A stretch of DNA of 64,000 bases from Ruminococcus sp. GTDB lineage: Bacteria > Bacillota > Clostridia > Oscillospirales > Ruminococcaceae. Below the pieces are notes generated by a model. It was not told the DNA's origin and searched no databases. It saw nothing but the letters and a program-made list of their open reading frames with translations. This document shows, in pieces, positions 53,931 through 62,603 of this stretch (position 1 is the stretch's first letter; each line of letters opens with the position of its first letter). Location: NCBI GenBank assembly GCA_015066785.1, contig SVNT01000008.1, forward strand, positions 18,165 through 82,164. Direction: 5' to 3'. The position numbers and the translations under genes are program-made.

Positions 53931-55304
53931 TTAATTGTTCAGATAATACACAAGGTGCGAACGAATACCCGTAAGCATCTCGGTGTAGAGCGTTGTCGCC
54001 TCGTCGAGATTAAGCGTCATAAGCGGGTCGTTGAGGAATGCGTTGAACGCAATGTCGAGGTCTTTTTCCTTTGCGGCACGCATAATCGTCGTCTGATTTG
54101 ATGTATGGCGCAAAGTGAGCGCAAGCACTTCGTCAGGAAGTTTTCCCGAAAGCACAGGTTTTATGCTGTTGTTCGAGAAAAGTGCATTCGTCTGCACAAT
54201 ACAACCAATCGGAAGATTTGCAACCTGCCCGTCGTTCACCATATCAACATTTGTGATAACATTTTTAAGTCCCATAAGCGCCTTCATCTGATTGATGAGG
54301 TCGGATTTCCCGGGAGCGATTTTGAGTGTGCTGTCGCCGTTCATCAGCTTTTTGGAATGCGCCTGATTTTCCACCCTCAGACGCTTGAGGTAGTTTGCGT
54401 TGAGTGTGCCGAACTTCCAGTTGCCTGCGGTTTTCTGTGTAGAGATATACCACGGAGGGCAATGCTCTGCGATGTGTCTGTCGTCAGCCGCCGCAATCAC
54501 CCCGTATCTGAGGAACATATCGAACTTTACACGGTTGCCCGAAACCTTCGGGTTGGATTTAAATTCTCCCGTGTGGTATTCAAATCCGTTTGCCGCAAAG
54601 TTCTCATTGAATTTACGATAAATCGGCATAACATCCTGCCCCTGATATGTAACCTCATCAAACCAGCAGAACCCGTTTATTCCGAGAAGATTCGTCTTTA
54701 TATCCTTGCGGTGCACTCTCGGAAGATTACTGTCCTTCGAAACAAATTCAGCCACAAGCTCCGCTGCGGCAAAAGTTTCGTTCGTGGAGCCGAACGCTTT
54801 GATTTCGGGATAGCCTTCACGAAGTGCCATAAGCGAAATATTCATCGGATTGCCTGTATTGATAACCCATGCGTCAGGACAGTTTTTCTTGACAGCCTCG
54901 GCAACTTCAACGCAAGCGGGAATTGTGCGGAGTGCACGTATAACCCCTCCTGGACCTGCACTTTCTGCGGTTGCCTGGACTATTCCGTATCTTTCGGGAA
55001 GATAGATGTCGTTTATTATTTCGTCAAGCGTTCCCACCGAAAGAGATAATATAACAAAGTCAGCGTCCCTGAGTGCCTCGTCAAGAGTGTCGGTTGCGAT
55101 ATAAATTACATTCGCCTTATTTTCCGGCTGCTCACGCAATTTATTGCCGATTGTTTCGTTCGTGACAGAAGCCTGCTTGTCCTTATCGTAAAAGAATACA
55201 GTCGCCTCAATATCCTCTGCGGCAAGCTCGCTCATAAACTGCCAACATTCGTTGGTTGAGTTTTCGCTGATATATGCAATTCGGATTGACTTTTTGTCAG
55301 CCAT
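53931..55304 (-). CDS. GH4-family (LplD-like) protein lacking the usual metal ligands
   Basis: 457 residues. Overall it follows the NAD- and Mn-dependent GH4 alpha-galacturonidase/glucosidase pattern: LPERYGIVQATAESAGPGGVIRALRTIP, WVINTGNPMNISL, RVKFD-like NRVKFDMFLRYGVIAAADDRHIAEHCPPW. The expected metal ligands are changed: the CCHE-type Cys site reads FGSTNETF, and the NHxxW His site reads GINGFCWF. The Rossmann loop is also unusual (AYISENSTNECWQF). It lies downstream of a sugar ABC importer but beyond a terminator, with its own probable promoter (TTGACA near 55372). It is either a divergent enzyme or a non-hydrolytic relative. Confidence 0.8.
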   Translation of the reverse strand: MADKKSIRIAYISENSTNECWQFMSELAAEDIEATVFFYDKDKQASVTNETIGNKLREQPENKANVIYIATDTLDEALRDADFVILSLSVGTLDEIINDIYLPERYGIVQATAESAGPGGVIRALRTIPACVEVAEAVKKNCPDAWVINTGNPMNISLMALREGYPEIKAFGSTNETFAAAELVAEFVSKDSNLPRVHRKDIKTNLLGINGFCWFDEVTYQGQDVMPIYRKFNENFAANGFEYHTGEFKSNPKVSGNRVKFDMFLRYGVIAAADDRHIAEHCPPWYISTQKTAGNWKFGTLNANYLKRLRVENQAHSKKLMNGDSTLKIAPGKSDLINQMKALMGLKNVITNVDMVNDGQVANLPIGCIVQTNALFSNNSIKPVLSGKLPDEVLALTLRHTSNQTTIMRAAKEKDLDIAFNAFLNDPLMTLNLDEATTLYTEMLTGIRSHLVYYLNN

Positions 55305-55395
55305 CGGATCCTCTCCCTAAATCAAAATCGAGCAAAACTGCCCTTATTATATTATTCTATATTTTCGCAGATTTGTCAAGTTTTCAAGGTATACA

Positions 55396-55427
55396 AAAAG
55401 AGCTTTCTGTAAACAGAAAGCTCTTTT
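55396..55427 (-). terminator. terminator of the ABC importer operon
   Basis: A 14-base perfect stem, AAAAGAGCTTTCTG/CAGAAAGCTCTTTT, with a four-base loop, after the second permease gene. Confidence 0.85.
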
Positions 55428-55456
55428 AATTATGTCATCATATCCTATTGATAAAA

Positions 55457-56350
55457 TTATTCCTTTACACCACCGAGTGCTACGCCTGCGATTATGTATT
55501 TAGAAAGGATAAGGTAAACCACAATAAGAGGTACGATTGACAATGCGATACCAACATAAACGATACCGTAGTCAGTCTTTACTCTATCCGCTGTAAGTGC
55601 AGACATCATCATCGGAAGTGTCTTCTTATCTTCTGAAACGATAATCATACTAGGTGTATAGAAGTTGTTCCAGTTAGCGATGAAAGCGAAGATTGCCTGA
55701 ACAGCAACCGCAGGCTTAATCATCGGAAGACCAATGGTAAAGAATGTTCTGAATTCGCTACATCCGTCAATTCGTGCAGCTTCAACGATTTCCAGAGGGA
55801 ATGAAGACTTCATGTACTGACGCATGAAGAATACAACACCGGGAGCTGCGATTGCAGGAACGATAAGAGGTACAAAAGTGTTGTAAAGTCCGAGAGAAAT
55901 CATGAACTTGATGAAACCAACACCTGATACCTGAACAGGAACCATGAGAACAGCGAGGATAAATGTCCATGCTGCATCCTTAAGCTTGAAGTCATAAACA
56001 ACAAGACCGTAAGCTGTAAGAGACGAGAAGAAAACTGAAAGAACTGTTGCACCAACAGTGATGATTGCAGAGTTCTTGAAGCCTATTCCCGGCTTATAAA
56101 CTTCCTTAGCAATAAGATTGGAGATATTCTCTCCGAAATTAGTGCTGGGGATGAGTGAAAGACCGTTAACGATTTCAGCGTTTGAACGGGTTGCATTAAC
56201 GATAACAATCCAAAGAGGAAGGATACAGATTAATGCAAGGATTACACATACAACGAAAATTCCTGCTGACTTGAGCTTGAGCCCGAGCATATAGTGGTCA
56301 TTTACCTTCTTTTCGCCATATGTTCTTTTGTAGTAACTAGCATTAGCCAT
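55457..56350 (-). CDS. carbohydrate ABC transporter permease (MalG type)
   Basis: 297 residues with six helices. The EAA loop reads EAARIDGCSEFRTFFTIGLPMIKPA, which docks the ATPase. Start codon overlaps the preceding stop (TAATG) with GGAGGCGG upstream. It forms the channel with the MalF-type partner and works with the solute-binding lipoprotein; the ATPase must be encoded elsewhere, as usual for shared MsmK-type ATPases. Confidence 0.93.
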   Translation of the reverse strand: MANASYYKRTYGEKKVNDHYMLGLKLKSAGIFVVCVILALICILPLWIVIVNATRSNAEIVNGLSLIPSTNFGENISNLIAKEVYKPGIGFKNSAIITVGATVLSVFFSSLTAYGLVVYDFKLKDAAWTFILAVLMVPVQVSGVGFIKFMISLGLYNTFVPLIVPAIAAPGVVFFMRQYMKSSFPLEIVEAARIDGCSEFRTFFTIGLPMIKPAVAVQAIFAFIANWNNFYTPSMIIVSEDKKTLPMMMSALTADRVKTDYGIVYVGIALSIVPLIVVYLILSKYIIAGVALGGVKE

Positions 56351-57360
56351 TAGAATCCGCCTCCTTTGAGTCTCTTTGCTTCTCTTCTTCTGCGCTTCTT
56401 TTCAGCGATTTCTTCCTTGTCACGGTTCATATAGAATACGAACGCACCAAGAATAGCAGTAACAATAAAGAGAATGATTGAGGCAGCAGCCGAAATACCG
56501 TAGTTCTTCAGCTGACCTGAATATCTTTCGAAGATAAACATTGCGAGAGTCTTAGTGTAGATATCCTTTGTTGTACCCTTGTTGAAGAGCAACGGAATAT
56601 CAAACATCTGGAGACCACCGATCATTGAAGTGATGAATGTGTAAACGAGGATAGGTCTGATTGAAGGAACAGTAATCTTCATAAATACCTGAGTACCGTT
56701 AGCACCGTCAATCTGAGCAGCTTCGAACAAGCTCGGGTTGATACCCATGATAGCTGCCATAAGGAGTATCATAGTATTACCGAACCACATCCATGCCTGA
56801 ATGAATGATACCAGCCCTCTATGCCACGTTGCATTGGTGATGAAGAGGATAGGCTCCTGAATCCATCCCCAATCAAGAAGAAGCATGTTGATAGGGTTGT
56901 ACTTTGTTTCTCCGAAAAGTGAAAGGAACATTACAGCGAGTGAAGACGCAGTAATGATATTAGGCAAGTACATAACCACCTTGAAGAATCCCTTGCCGGG
57001 AATATGGAATCTGTTATCAGTAAACCATACAGCAAGAAGAAGTGACAATGCAATCTGAGGTATGAAGTTGCATACCCAGAGGAGCAATGTGTTTCCGAAT
57101 GAGAGTACAAACGATTCGTGAAGTGCGTTAGCGGTTCTGTTTGTTGAAGCAAAAAGCAGATCCTGGAAGTTCTGTAAACCTACATAAGTCATTTCAGCAT
57201 TTGCCTTTGTGCTTTCAGCTCTCGTTGTACTGATCATAAATGTGTAAATCAAGGGGTAGAGAGAGAATAGAAAATAAACAATAAAAAACGGTAAGATAAA
57301 TATGTAACCATATTTAGCGTAGCTAAGCTTTTTGATTCTTCTGTTAGCCGCTGAAGTCAT
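56350..57360 (-). CDS. carbohydrate ABC transporter permease (MalF type)
   Basis: About 336 residues from the ATG at 57360 (AAGGAG ten bases upstream); the GTG three codons earlier touches that site. Six helices and the EAA loop FEAAQIDGANGTQVFMKITVPSIRP. Basic C-terminal tail. Second gene of the importer operon. Confidence 0.92.
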   Translation of the reverse strand: MTSAANRRIKKLSYAKYGYIFILPFFIVYFLFSLYPLIYTFMISTTRAESTKANAEMTYVGLQNFQDLLFASTNRTANALHESFVLSFGNTLLLWVCNFIPQIALSLLLAVWFTDNRFHIPGKGFFKVVMYLPNIITASSLAVMFLSLFGETKYNPINMLLLDWGWIQEPILFITNATWHRGLVSFIQAWMWFGNTMILLMAAIMGINPSLFEAAQIDGANGTQVFMKITVPSIRPILVYTFITSMIGGLQMFDIPLLFNKGTTKDIYTKTLAMFIFERYSGQLKNYGISAAASIILFIVTAILGAFVFYMNRDKEEIAEKKRRRREAKRLKGGGF

Positions 57361-57403
57361 CGAATTCACACTCCTTGGTTGGTATTAGGGTAAAATGTAT
57401 ACA

Positions 57404-57431
57404 TTACGGGACAGATTACTCTGTCCCGTAA
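57404..57431 (-). other. intercistronic mRNA hairpin after the solute-binding protein gene
   Basis: An 11-base perfect stem TTACGGGACAG/CTGTCCCGTAA with a six-base loop and no following U tract. It looks like an mRNA-stabilising or processing hairpin that lets the binding protein be made in excess over the permeases. Confidence 0.65.
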
Positions 57432-57464
57432 CATAAACAAAGTATTTACTTTAAATTCGAGAGA

Positions 57465-58844
57465 TTATTCCCAATCAAGAGTTGTGATTGTAGCAGCAAC
57501 CTTATCCTTGAACATTTCAATACATTCTTCCTTAGTTTCAACGTGGTCAGCAGCTTCAGGGTTTACATAAGCCTGGTATGAAGCCTGGAGAGCAGACTTA
57601 ACCTGTGCGTCGTAAGGAGTTGTAACGAGTTCCATAGCTTCAGCTGTTGCAGCAAGAACTTCCCAGTGGTTCTGACCACCGATGAGGGGGTTCTCGTAGC
57701 CCTGAGCTACAGCGATTTCGTTAGCAGCCTTGTTAGCTGTGATCTGGCCTGTTCCGAGCATGAATTCAGCTGTTGATTCAGGATCGAGGCAGATTGAACG
57801 GATGATGTCTGCACATGTAGCAGGGTTGTCTGTACCAGCCTTAACAACCATCCATGTACCACCCCATGACCATCCCTGAGGTCCTACGATTGCCTTCCAG
57901 TCACCTGATGTACCGCCGTTTGTAGCTGAATCAAAGTAACCGCCAGCAACGAATCCCCATGAAGGAGCAAAGTAGCTGAATGTGTCGTCTGTCTTACCAA
58001 CTGCGTACCAAGCATCTGACCAGTTTGTGATTGTGAGGTCAACGTACTTGTTGTCAGCCATTGTCTTAGCAATGTCAAGGAACTTGTTAACTTCGTCTGT
58101 GATAACGAGCTTGTTGTCAACGATCCAAGCCTGTGAACGAGCTGATGAGTAAACTTCCCAGATCATGTCGAGTGATGAAACGATTGTACATGTTCCGTTT
58201 GAAGCAACCTTAAGTTCTTCAGCTGTAGCAAGGAACTTATCCCAGTCTGAAACCTTAGCCTGCATTTCGTCCATTGTCTTTACGCCAAGGTACTTGTCAG
58301 CGAGGTCAGCTCTGTAGATCCAACCACCAGCGCAAGACTGCATTGTAGCACCCTTGATAACGCCGTTTGAGTCCTTAGAAACAGCAAGGATTGAATCATA
58401 GATGTTGTCGAATTCTGAATCAGCAATACCGATGTCTGACATTGCAGCAGCGTATTCTGAATCAAGGTAAGCCATAGCCCAACCAGCTTCTACGTTGTAG
58501 ATGTCGCAGTCTTCGCCTGAAGCAAAGTAGTCATCGTACTTAGCTGCAGCTTCTTCAGCACCAACACCGAAGTTTACAGGGTTGAATGTTACTCCCTCGG
58601 GAGCCTTGCCCTTAGCAAAGTAGTAGTCATTTACCCAAGTGATGAGCTCTTCGTTCCAGCCGAGCATTGTGAGCTGATCGCCTGTGTCAACGATTTCGCC
58701 GCCTGCTGCTGCAGTTGTGTCTGCGCCACCAGCTGCAGTTGTGTCTGCAGGTGTGTCTCCGCCTTCAGATGTACATCCAGCGAATACAGCAGCTGTCATT
58801 GTAAGAGCTGCTACGAGTGCAAGGGTCTTCTTTAAGTTCTTCAT
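57465..58844 (-). CDS. extracellular solute-binding lipoprotein of a sugar ABC importer
   Basis: 459 residues. A signal peptide with lipobox AVFAGC (Cys near 24) and an Ala/Thr-rich linker precede a type I periplasmic-binding fold of the family-1 sugar class. The aromatic-rich region FSYFAPSWGF and WSWGGTWMV probably lines the sugar site. AAGGAGG precedes the ATG. It heads the importer operon. The particular sugar cannot be told from sequence; the GH4 neighbour hints at an alpha-linked sugar or uronide. Confidence 0.93.
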   Translation of the reverse strand: MKNLKKTLALVAALTMTAAVFAGCTSEGGDTPADTTAAGGADTTAAAGGEIVDTGDQLTMLGWNEELITWVNDYYFAKGKAPEGVTFNPVNFGVGAEEAAAKYDDYFASGEDCDIYNVEAGWAMAYLDSEYAAAMSDIGIADSEFDNIYDSILAVSKDSNGVIKGATMQSCAGGWIYRADLADKYLGVKTMDEMQAKVSDWDKFLATAEELKVASNGTCTIVSSLDMIWEVYSSARSQAWIVDNKLVITDEVNKFLDIAKTMADNKYVDLTITNWSDAWYAVGKTDDTFSYFAPSWGFVAGGYFDSATNGGTSGDWKAIVGPQGWSWGGTWMVVKAGTDNPATCADIIRSICLDPESTAEFMLGTGQITANKAANEIAVAQGYENPLIGGQNHWEVLAATAEAMELVTTPYDAQVKSALQASYQAYVNPEAADHVETKEECIEMFKDKVAATITTLDWE

Positions 58845-58866
58845 GATAACTTCCTCCTTAAAAATA

Positions 58867-58895
58867 TATTATATTATTCTCTTGATAATATAATA
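58867..58895 (-). promoter_or_regulatory. 5' UTR hairpin of the solute-binding protein gene
   Basis: A perfect 11-base AT-only stem TATTATATTAT/ATAATATAATA with a seven-base loop, ending about ten bases before the ribosome site. A second small stem, GGGG/CCCC, lies near 58922-58933. Either could protect or regulate this abundant mRNA. Confidence 0.55.
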
Positions 58896-59016
58896 GTTTT
58901 GGATTTATATATTTAGCTTCGGGGAAATCCCCTCCGCATAAATACCATTATTAATTGATTGTGACGGGTTTTATTGTAAAAACGCATAATTTTCGATAAA
59001 ACTTTTCGTCAAAATT

Positions 59017-59046
59017 AAATATACAACTCCAGCCACGGATTGTCAA
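59017..59046 (-). promoter_or_regulatory. promoter of the ABC importer operon
   Basis: On the minus strand TTGACA (59041-59046), 18 bases, TATATT (59017-59022), giving a leader of about 165 bases. The 400-base gap 58845-59243 holds this promoter, the leader hairpins and otherwise AT-rich sequence. Confidence 0.65.
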
Positions 59047-59243
59047 TACTTTTTCAAAGTCTACTTTTATCTTTGTAAGTTTTGCACAAGACTTTTCAGT
59101 TCTTTTACACAAAATGACCATTGTTTTGTCACTTTTTTATACTCTCTGTTATTTTTGCATTAAGTCATTCGTGGCTATTTATAGGGAATTTTTCGTAATC
59201 TGCAAGAGTGTCGGCAATATAACGAAATTGTGCAATATAACAA

Positions 59244-59801
59244 TCAGTCGTTTTCACTACCAACTCGCACATAATTGCGGAGAAGCCCTTCGTATACAGC
59301 CTCCTGCATATTATCGCCGATATGTTCAAAATCCTGCGGCAGAGCCTTTTCGAAAGACTTTCCTATATTGTATATGCCGCTTCGTGAAAGCATAGACGCC
59401 ACAAACTGAGTGCATATGTAATGATGCTCTCTCTTTATCGGGAGGTGGAAAAATCTTAATATCACTCCCGCAATGTCGTACTTGTATTTTTCACGGTTGT
59501 GTTCAAAAAGTCTGAGAAGACTGCACAAGCGGAAATACTGCATCTCGTTTATAGTGATTTTATAAACTCTGCATCTTGTATTTGAAAACTTGGTGAAGAA
59601 TTCACCGTTCATATCCTCGCACACAAAGCCTGCAAGTATCGGGTTGTTGTAACGCTTACGCCCGAAGCTGTACATCTTGTCGAACTTATCGTCAAGGCTG
59701 AGCATGACATGGCTATACTCGTAACCGTTTATGAATTTTATGAGTCTTGACCACATCGTTCCCGTATGAGCAAGAATAAGGTAAATAGTGTGGCTCATCA
59801 T
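59244..59801 (-). CDS. permuted NlpC/P60-like (YiiX-type) papain-fold hydrolase
   Basis: 185 residues with no signal peptide. YSHVMLSL (His near 30) and HYICTQFVASML (Cys near 128) fit the His-before-Cys order of circularly permuted NlpC/P60 proteins. AAGGCGG precedes the ATG. The substrate (lipid, peptide or cell wall) is unknown. It stands alone. An alternative family of similar fold cannot be excluded. Confidence 0.6.
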   Translation of the reverse strand: MMSHTIYLILAHTGTMWSRLIKFINGYEYSHVMLSLDDKFDKMYSFGRKRYNNPILAGFVCEDMNGEFFTKFSNTRCRVYKITINEMQYFRLCSLLRLFEHNREKYKYDIAGVILRFFHLPIKREHHYICTQFVASMLSRSGIYNIGKSFEKALPQDFEHIGDNMQEAVYEGLLRNYVRVGSEND

Positions 59802-60001
59802 ACTACCGCCTTAACTTTTATTTATAGTGCATGGATATACATATATAATACCATGCGAAGCGCCATAAGTCAAGCATATTACACAAATACCGCCTTTTAC
59901 GAAGGCACCATTTTATTCCTATCGCTATAATATATATATTTAATAGTATAGGACAAACCCCTGCCCTCATATTTTATACGGATACGAGAGGAGGCACAAC
60001 T

Positions 60002-60721
60002 ATGTTTCTTGAATTTATTGCAGATTTATTTTCGGGATTTCTTTTCTTCGCCCTTCACATAAACAGCCCCGGAGTTTTTCCGAAACCACTCTCCGCAAAA
60101 GAAGAGGAGGAGTGTTTCCGCCTGATGGCAGAGGGGGATATTTCCGCACGGAACAAGCTGATTGAGCACAACCTCCGCCTTGTTGCACACATTATAAAAA
60201 AGTATGGCGTAAATATCCGTGAACAGGAGGATTTGATTTCTGTCGGAACAATCGGGCTTATCAAAGCCACGACGACCTTTGACTACACCAAGGGCACGAA
60301 GTTCGCAACATACGCATCACGCTGTATAGAGAACGAGATACTGATGACCTTCCGTGCGCAGAAGAAAAGCGCCGGCGACATATATATCGACGAGCCGATA
60401 GAAACCGACAAGGACGGAAACCAGCTTACCCTTATGGATGTTGTCGCCGACAGCGAGAATATTCCCGACGCTGTGGAATTGTCGATACGCTCGGAGCAGT
60501 TATCCTCATTTCTCGAAAAATGCCTCGACGAGCGGGAACTACTGATAATATCGGAAAGATACGGTCTGAACGGAAAAAAGCCTCTCACCCAACGAGAGAT
60601 TGCAAAAAAGCTCGGGATTTCACGCTCGTATGTTTCGCGGATAGAAAAAAAGGCACTTGCGGCACTCCGCTACGAATTTGAACACGCCTCACCGAACGAG
60701 AAAAAAAACAGCCGCTTTTGA
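60002..60721 (+). CDS. sigK: sporulation sigma factor SigK (pro-sigma-K)
   Basis: 239 residues. A hydrophobic pro-sequence (MFLEFIADLFSGFLFFALHI, about 1-20) of the kind removed by SpoIVFB is followed by sigma regions 2 (NLRLVAHIIKKYG, EDLISVGTIGLIKA) and 4 (LTQREIAKKLGISRSYVSRIEKKAL). The gene is continuous, with no skin-type insertion. GAGAGGAGG lies eight bases before the ATG. It directs late mother-cell transcription. Upstream I see no convincing sigma-E or sigma-A promoter. Confidence 0.92.
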   Translation: MFLEFIADLFSGFLFFALHINSPGVFPKPLSAKEEEECFRLMAEGDISARNKLIEHNLRLVAHIIKKYGVNIREQEDLISVGTIGLIKATTTFDYTKGTKFATYASRCIENEILMTFRAQKKSAGDIYIDEPIETDKDGNQLTLMDVVADSENIPDAVELSIRSEQLSSFLEKCLDERELLIISERYGLNGKKPLTQREIAKKLGISRSYVSRIEKKALAALRYEFEHASPNEKKNSRF

Positions 60722-60736
60722 AATTTCAAAAGCGGC
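60711..60736. terminator. terminator overlapping the sigK stop codon
   Basis: A 26-base perfect palindrome GCCGCTTTTGAAA/TTTCAAAAGCGGC that includes the sigK stop codon, followed by ATTTTCAT. On the minus strand GTTTTTTTTC follows, so it probably also ends abrB-like transcripts. Confidence 0.75.
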
Positions 60737-60776
60737 ATTTTCATATTCTTGCTAACAATACAATATAAATGTATTA

Positions 60777-61019
60777 CTACACTTTCTTAATCTGAGCAAG
60801 ACATTCGGGGCATACGCACTTGCCCTTGAATTCTACAATGTCCTCTCCGCTGTTGCAGAAAACGCATGATGACTTGTACTTCTTGAGGATAATTGTATCC
60901 TTGTCAACATAGATTTCAACTGCGTCCTTTTCTGCGATGTCGAGTGTTCTTCTGAGCTCGATAGGGAGAACAATTCTTCCCAGTTCGTCAATTTTTCTTA
61001 CAATGCCTGTGGATTTCAT
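60777..61019 (-). CDS. AbrB/SpoVT-type regulator with C-terminal zinc-ribbon-like tail
   Basis: 80 residues from the ATG at 61019 (GGAGG seven bases upstream). The N-terminal swapped-hairpin DNA-binding domain reads STGIVRKIDELGRIVLPIELRRTLDI. The tail has CVFCNSGEDIVEFKGKCVCPEC, two Cys pairs likely to bind zinc. Probably a transition-state or sporulation regulator; targets unknown. The leader is about 100 bases with a GCGTAAACGC hairpin. Confidence 0.9.
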   Translation of the reverse strand: MKSTGIVRKIDELGRIVLPIELRRTLDIAEKDAVEIYVDKDTIILKKYKSSCVFCNSGEDIVEFKGKCVCPECLAQIKKV

Positions 61020-61125
61020 AAACTTACCTCCGTGTGTCAATACCATTTCGTCGTGTGCGGCGTTTACGCTGCAACACAGACAAACTTTTAATAATCGTGA
61101 TTTTTTTCACATTATCATTGTTTCA

Positions 61126-61154
61126 ATTATAATTTATTATTCTACAAATGTCAA
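61126..61154 (-). promoter_or_regulatory. promoter of the AbrB-like gene
   Basis: Perfect consensus on the minus strand: TTGACA (61149-61154), 17 bases, TATAAT (61126-61131). Confidence 0.8.
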
Positions 61155-61230
61155 CCGTTTTATACAAAAACCGCAACTTCTTTAAACATTTTTAATAATT
61201 GGATTTTTTTCGGATTTTTAGGGGATTTTT

Positions 61231-61821
61231 TTGCCAATGATGAATTACATTTTTGCTGCTATGATTTTGATTTCAGTGATAGTGGGATTGCTGTCGGGAA
61301 ATATTTCTTCCGTATCGGAATCAATACTCAACGACGGCGTGAATGCAGTTGAGTTATCAATATATATGCTCGGTGGAATGTGCGTCTGGGGTGGGATTAT
61401 GCGTGTGGCAGAAAAGTCAGGGCTGACGGAAAAGCTCTGCTTTCTTTTCAGACCGATTGCAAAACTGCTTTTCAGAGGAGTGGAGACACACAGCAGAGCC
61501 TTCCGACTTATATGCATGAACATAACCGCAAATCTTATGGGACTGGGTAACGCCGCAACTCCATTCGGGATAGAGGCAATGAAGGAGCTTGAAAAAACAA
61601 GCGACAGAAAAACAGCCTCCCCCGATATGATAGTGTTTACCGTTCTCAATACGGCGTCGATAACACTTCTGCCGACGACGGTAGCCTCCCTGCGACTAAA
61701 ACACGGCAGTGCCGAACCGCTTGATGTTCTCGGCGGTATACTGATTACCTCGGTGGCAAGTCTTGCCGTATCGCTGACGCTCGCCGAAATTCTGAACTTC
61801 ACGAAAAAGGATAAGCTATGA
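61231..61821 (+). CDS. spmA: spore maturation protein A
   Basis: About 196 residues, nucleoside-recognition (Gate) domain membrane protein beginning NYIFAAMILISVIVGLLSG and holding MNITANLMGLGNAATPFGIEAMKEL, the SpmA signature. Needed for dehydration of the spore core in Bacillus. The start is TTG at 61231 (five bases after GGGGA) or ATG at 61237. It overlaps spmB by four bases. Confidence 0.92.
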   Translation: MPMMNYIFAAMILISVIVGLLSGNISSVSESILNDGVNAVELSIYMLGGMCVWGGIMRVAEKSGLTEKLCFLFRPIAKLLFRGVETHSRAFRLICMNITANLMGLGNAATPFGIEAMKELEKTSDRKTASPDMIVFTVLNTASITLLPTTVASLRLKHGSAEPLDVLGGILITSVASLAVSLTLAEILNFTKKDKL

Positions 61822-62345
61822 AATTTACGGACATAATAATACCGATAATATTCGCCGCCGTCATCGTATATGCACTTTCCCGAAAGGTAAATGTATGGGG
61901 TGAATTCATAGAAGGCGCAAGGGATAACTTCCGTGTGTGCGTGGAAATAATGCCGACGCTGATTGCCATTACCGTCGCAATAGGAATGCTCCGTTCATCA
62001 GGGGCAATAGCTCTCGTGGGGGAGCTTCTCTCCCCGCTGATAAGCTTTCTCGGTTTTCCCGAAGAATGTATCCCCCTCGCATTCATCCGTCCCATTTCGG
62101 GCAGCGGAGCATTATCGGTGTACGAAAGCATACTCTCGGAAAACGGTCCCGACAGCTTTGTCGGGCGTGTCGCAAGCGTGATGATGGGCTCTACCGAAAC
62201 GACATTCTACACCATAGCCGTTTACTACGGGGCGACGAAAATACAGAAGACACGGCACACGCTTTTCTGCTCGCTTGCAGGGGATTTCACAGGCTTTGTT
62301 ATAAGCGTACTTGCGGTGAATTTGCTTTTTGGACAAAGTGCATAA
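61818..62345 (+). CDS. spmB: spore maturation protein B
   Basis: 175 residues, Gate-domain membrane protein with FIRPISGSGALSVYESIL and MMGSTETTFYTIAVYYGAT, as in SpmB. Acts with SpmA in spore maturation. Start ATG overlaps the spmA stop (ATGA). No clear terminator before the tRNA promoter. Confidence 0.93.
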   Translation: MKFTDIIIPIIFAAVIVYALSRKVNVWGEFIEGARDNFRVCVEIMPTLIAITVAIGMLRSSGAIALVGELLSPLISFLGFPEECIPLAFIRPISGSGALSVYESILSENGPDSFVGRVASVMMGSTETTFYTIAVYYGATKIQKTRHTLFCSLAGDFTGFVISVLAVNLLFGQSA

Positions 62346-62376
62346 GTCATCAGGAAAATAAAGAAAAACTTTTATC

Positions 62377-62405
62377 TTGACATAATGCTTTTTATTTGAT
62401 ATAAT
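62377..62405 (+). promoter_or_regulatory. promoter of tRNA-Lys
   Basis: Perfect consensus TTGACA (62377-62382), 17 bases, TATAAT (62400-62405), about 20 bases before the tRNA. Confidence 0.85.
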
Positions 62406-62423
62406 AATTTAGCATTAGTGTTT

Positions 62424-62499
62424 GAGATATTAGCTCAGTCGGTAGAGCACTTGACTTTTAATCAAGGGGTCTGGGGTTCGAATCCCCAATGTCTCACCA
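62424..62499 (+). tRNA. tRNA-Lys (anticodon TTT)
   Basis: 76 bases. Acceptor stem GAGATAT/ATGTCTC, D arm GCTC..GAGC, anticodon arm CTTGA-CTTTTAA-TCAAG with TTT, T arm CTGGG-GTTCGAAT-CCCCA, and an encoded CCA end. Own promoter and terminator. Confidence 0.95.
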
Positions 62500-62500
62500 G

Positions 62501-62540
62501 AAAATCCACTGTACTTTTGTACAGTGGATTTTTTGTTTTT
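62501..62540 (+). terminator. terminator of tRNA-Lys
   Basis: Stem AAAATCCACTGTAC/GTACAGTGGATTTT with a TTTTGTTTTT tract. Confidence 0.85.
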
Positions 62541-62555
62541 CAGGAGATTTTTTGA

Positions 62556-62593
62556 AGAAAAAATACCCCCGCACACGAATGTGTACGAGGGTA
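62556..62593 (-). terminator. terminator of the second DAHP synthase gene
   Basis: Stem TACCC(C)CG(C)ACAC/GTGT(A)CG(A)GGGTA (62564-62576, 62581-62593) followed on the minus strand by TTTTTTCTTC. Confidence 0.8.
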
Positions 62594-62603
62594 TAAACGA
62601 GGG

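Noticed and set aside
54105..55049. A 314-codon plus-strand frame
   Set aside because: Antisense shadow of the GH4-family gene, with no family resemblance.
60002..60721. Skin-type interruption of sigK
   Set aside because: The reading frame is continuous from the pro-sequence to region 4.
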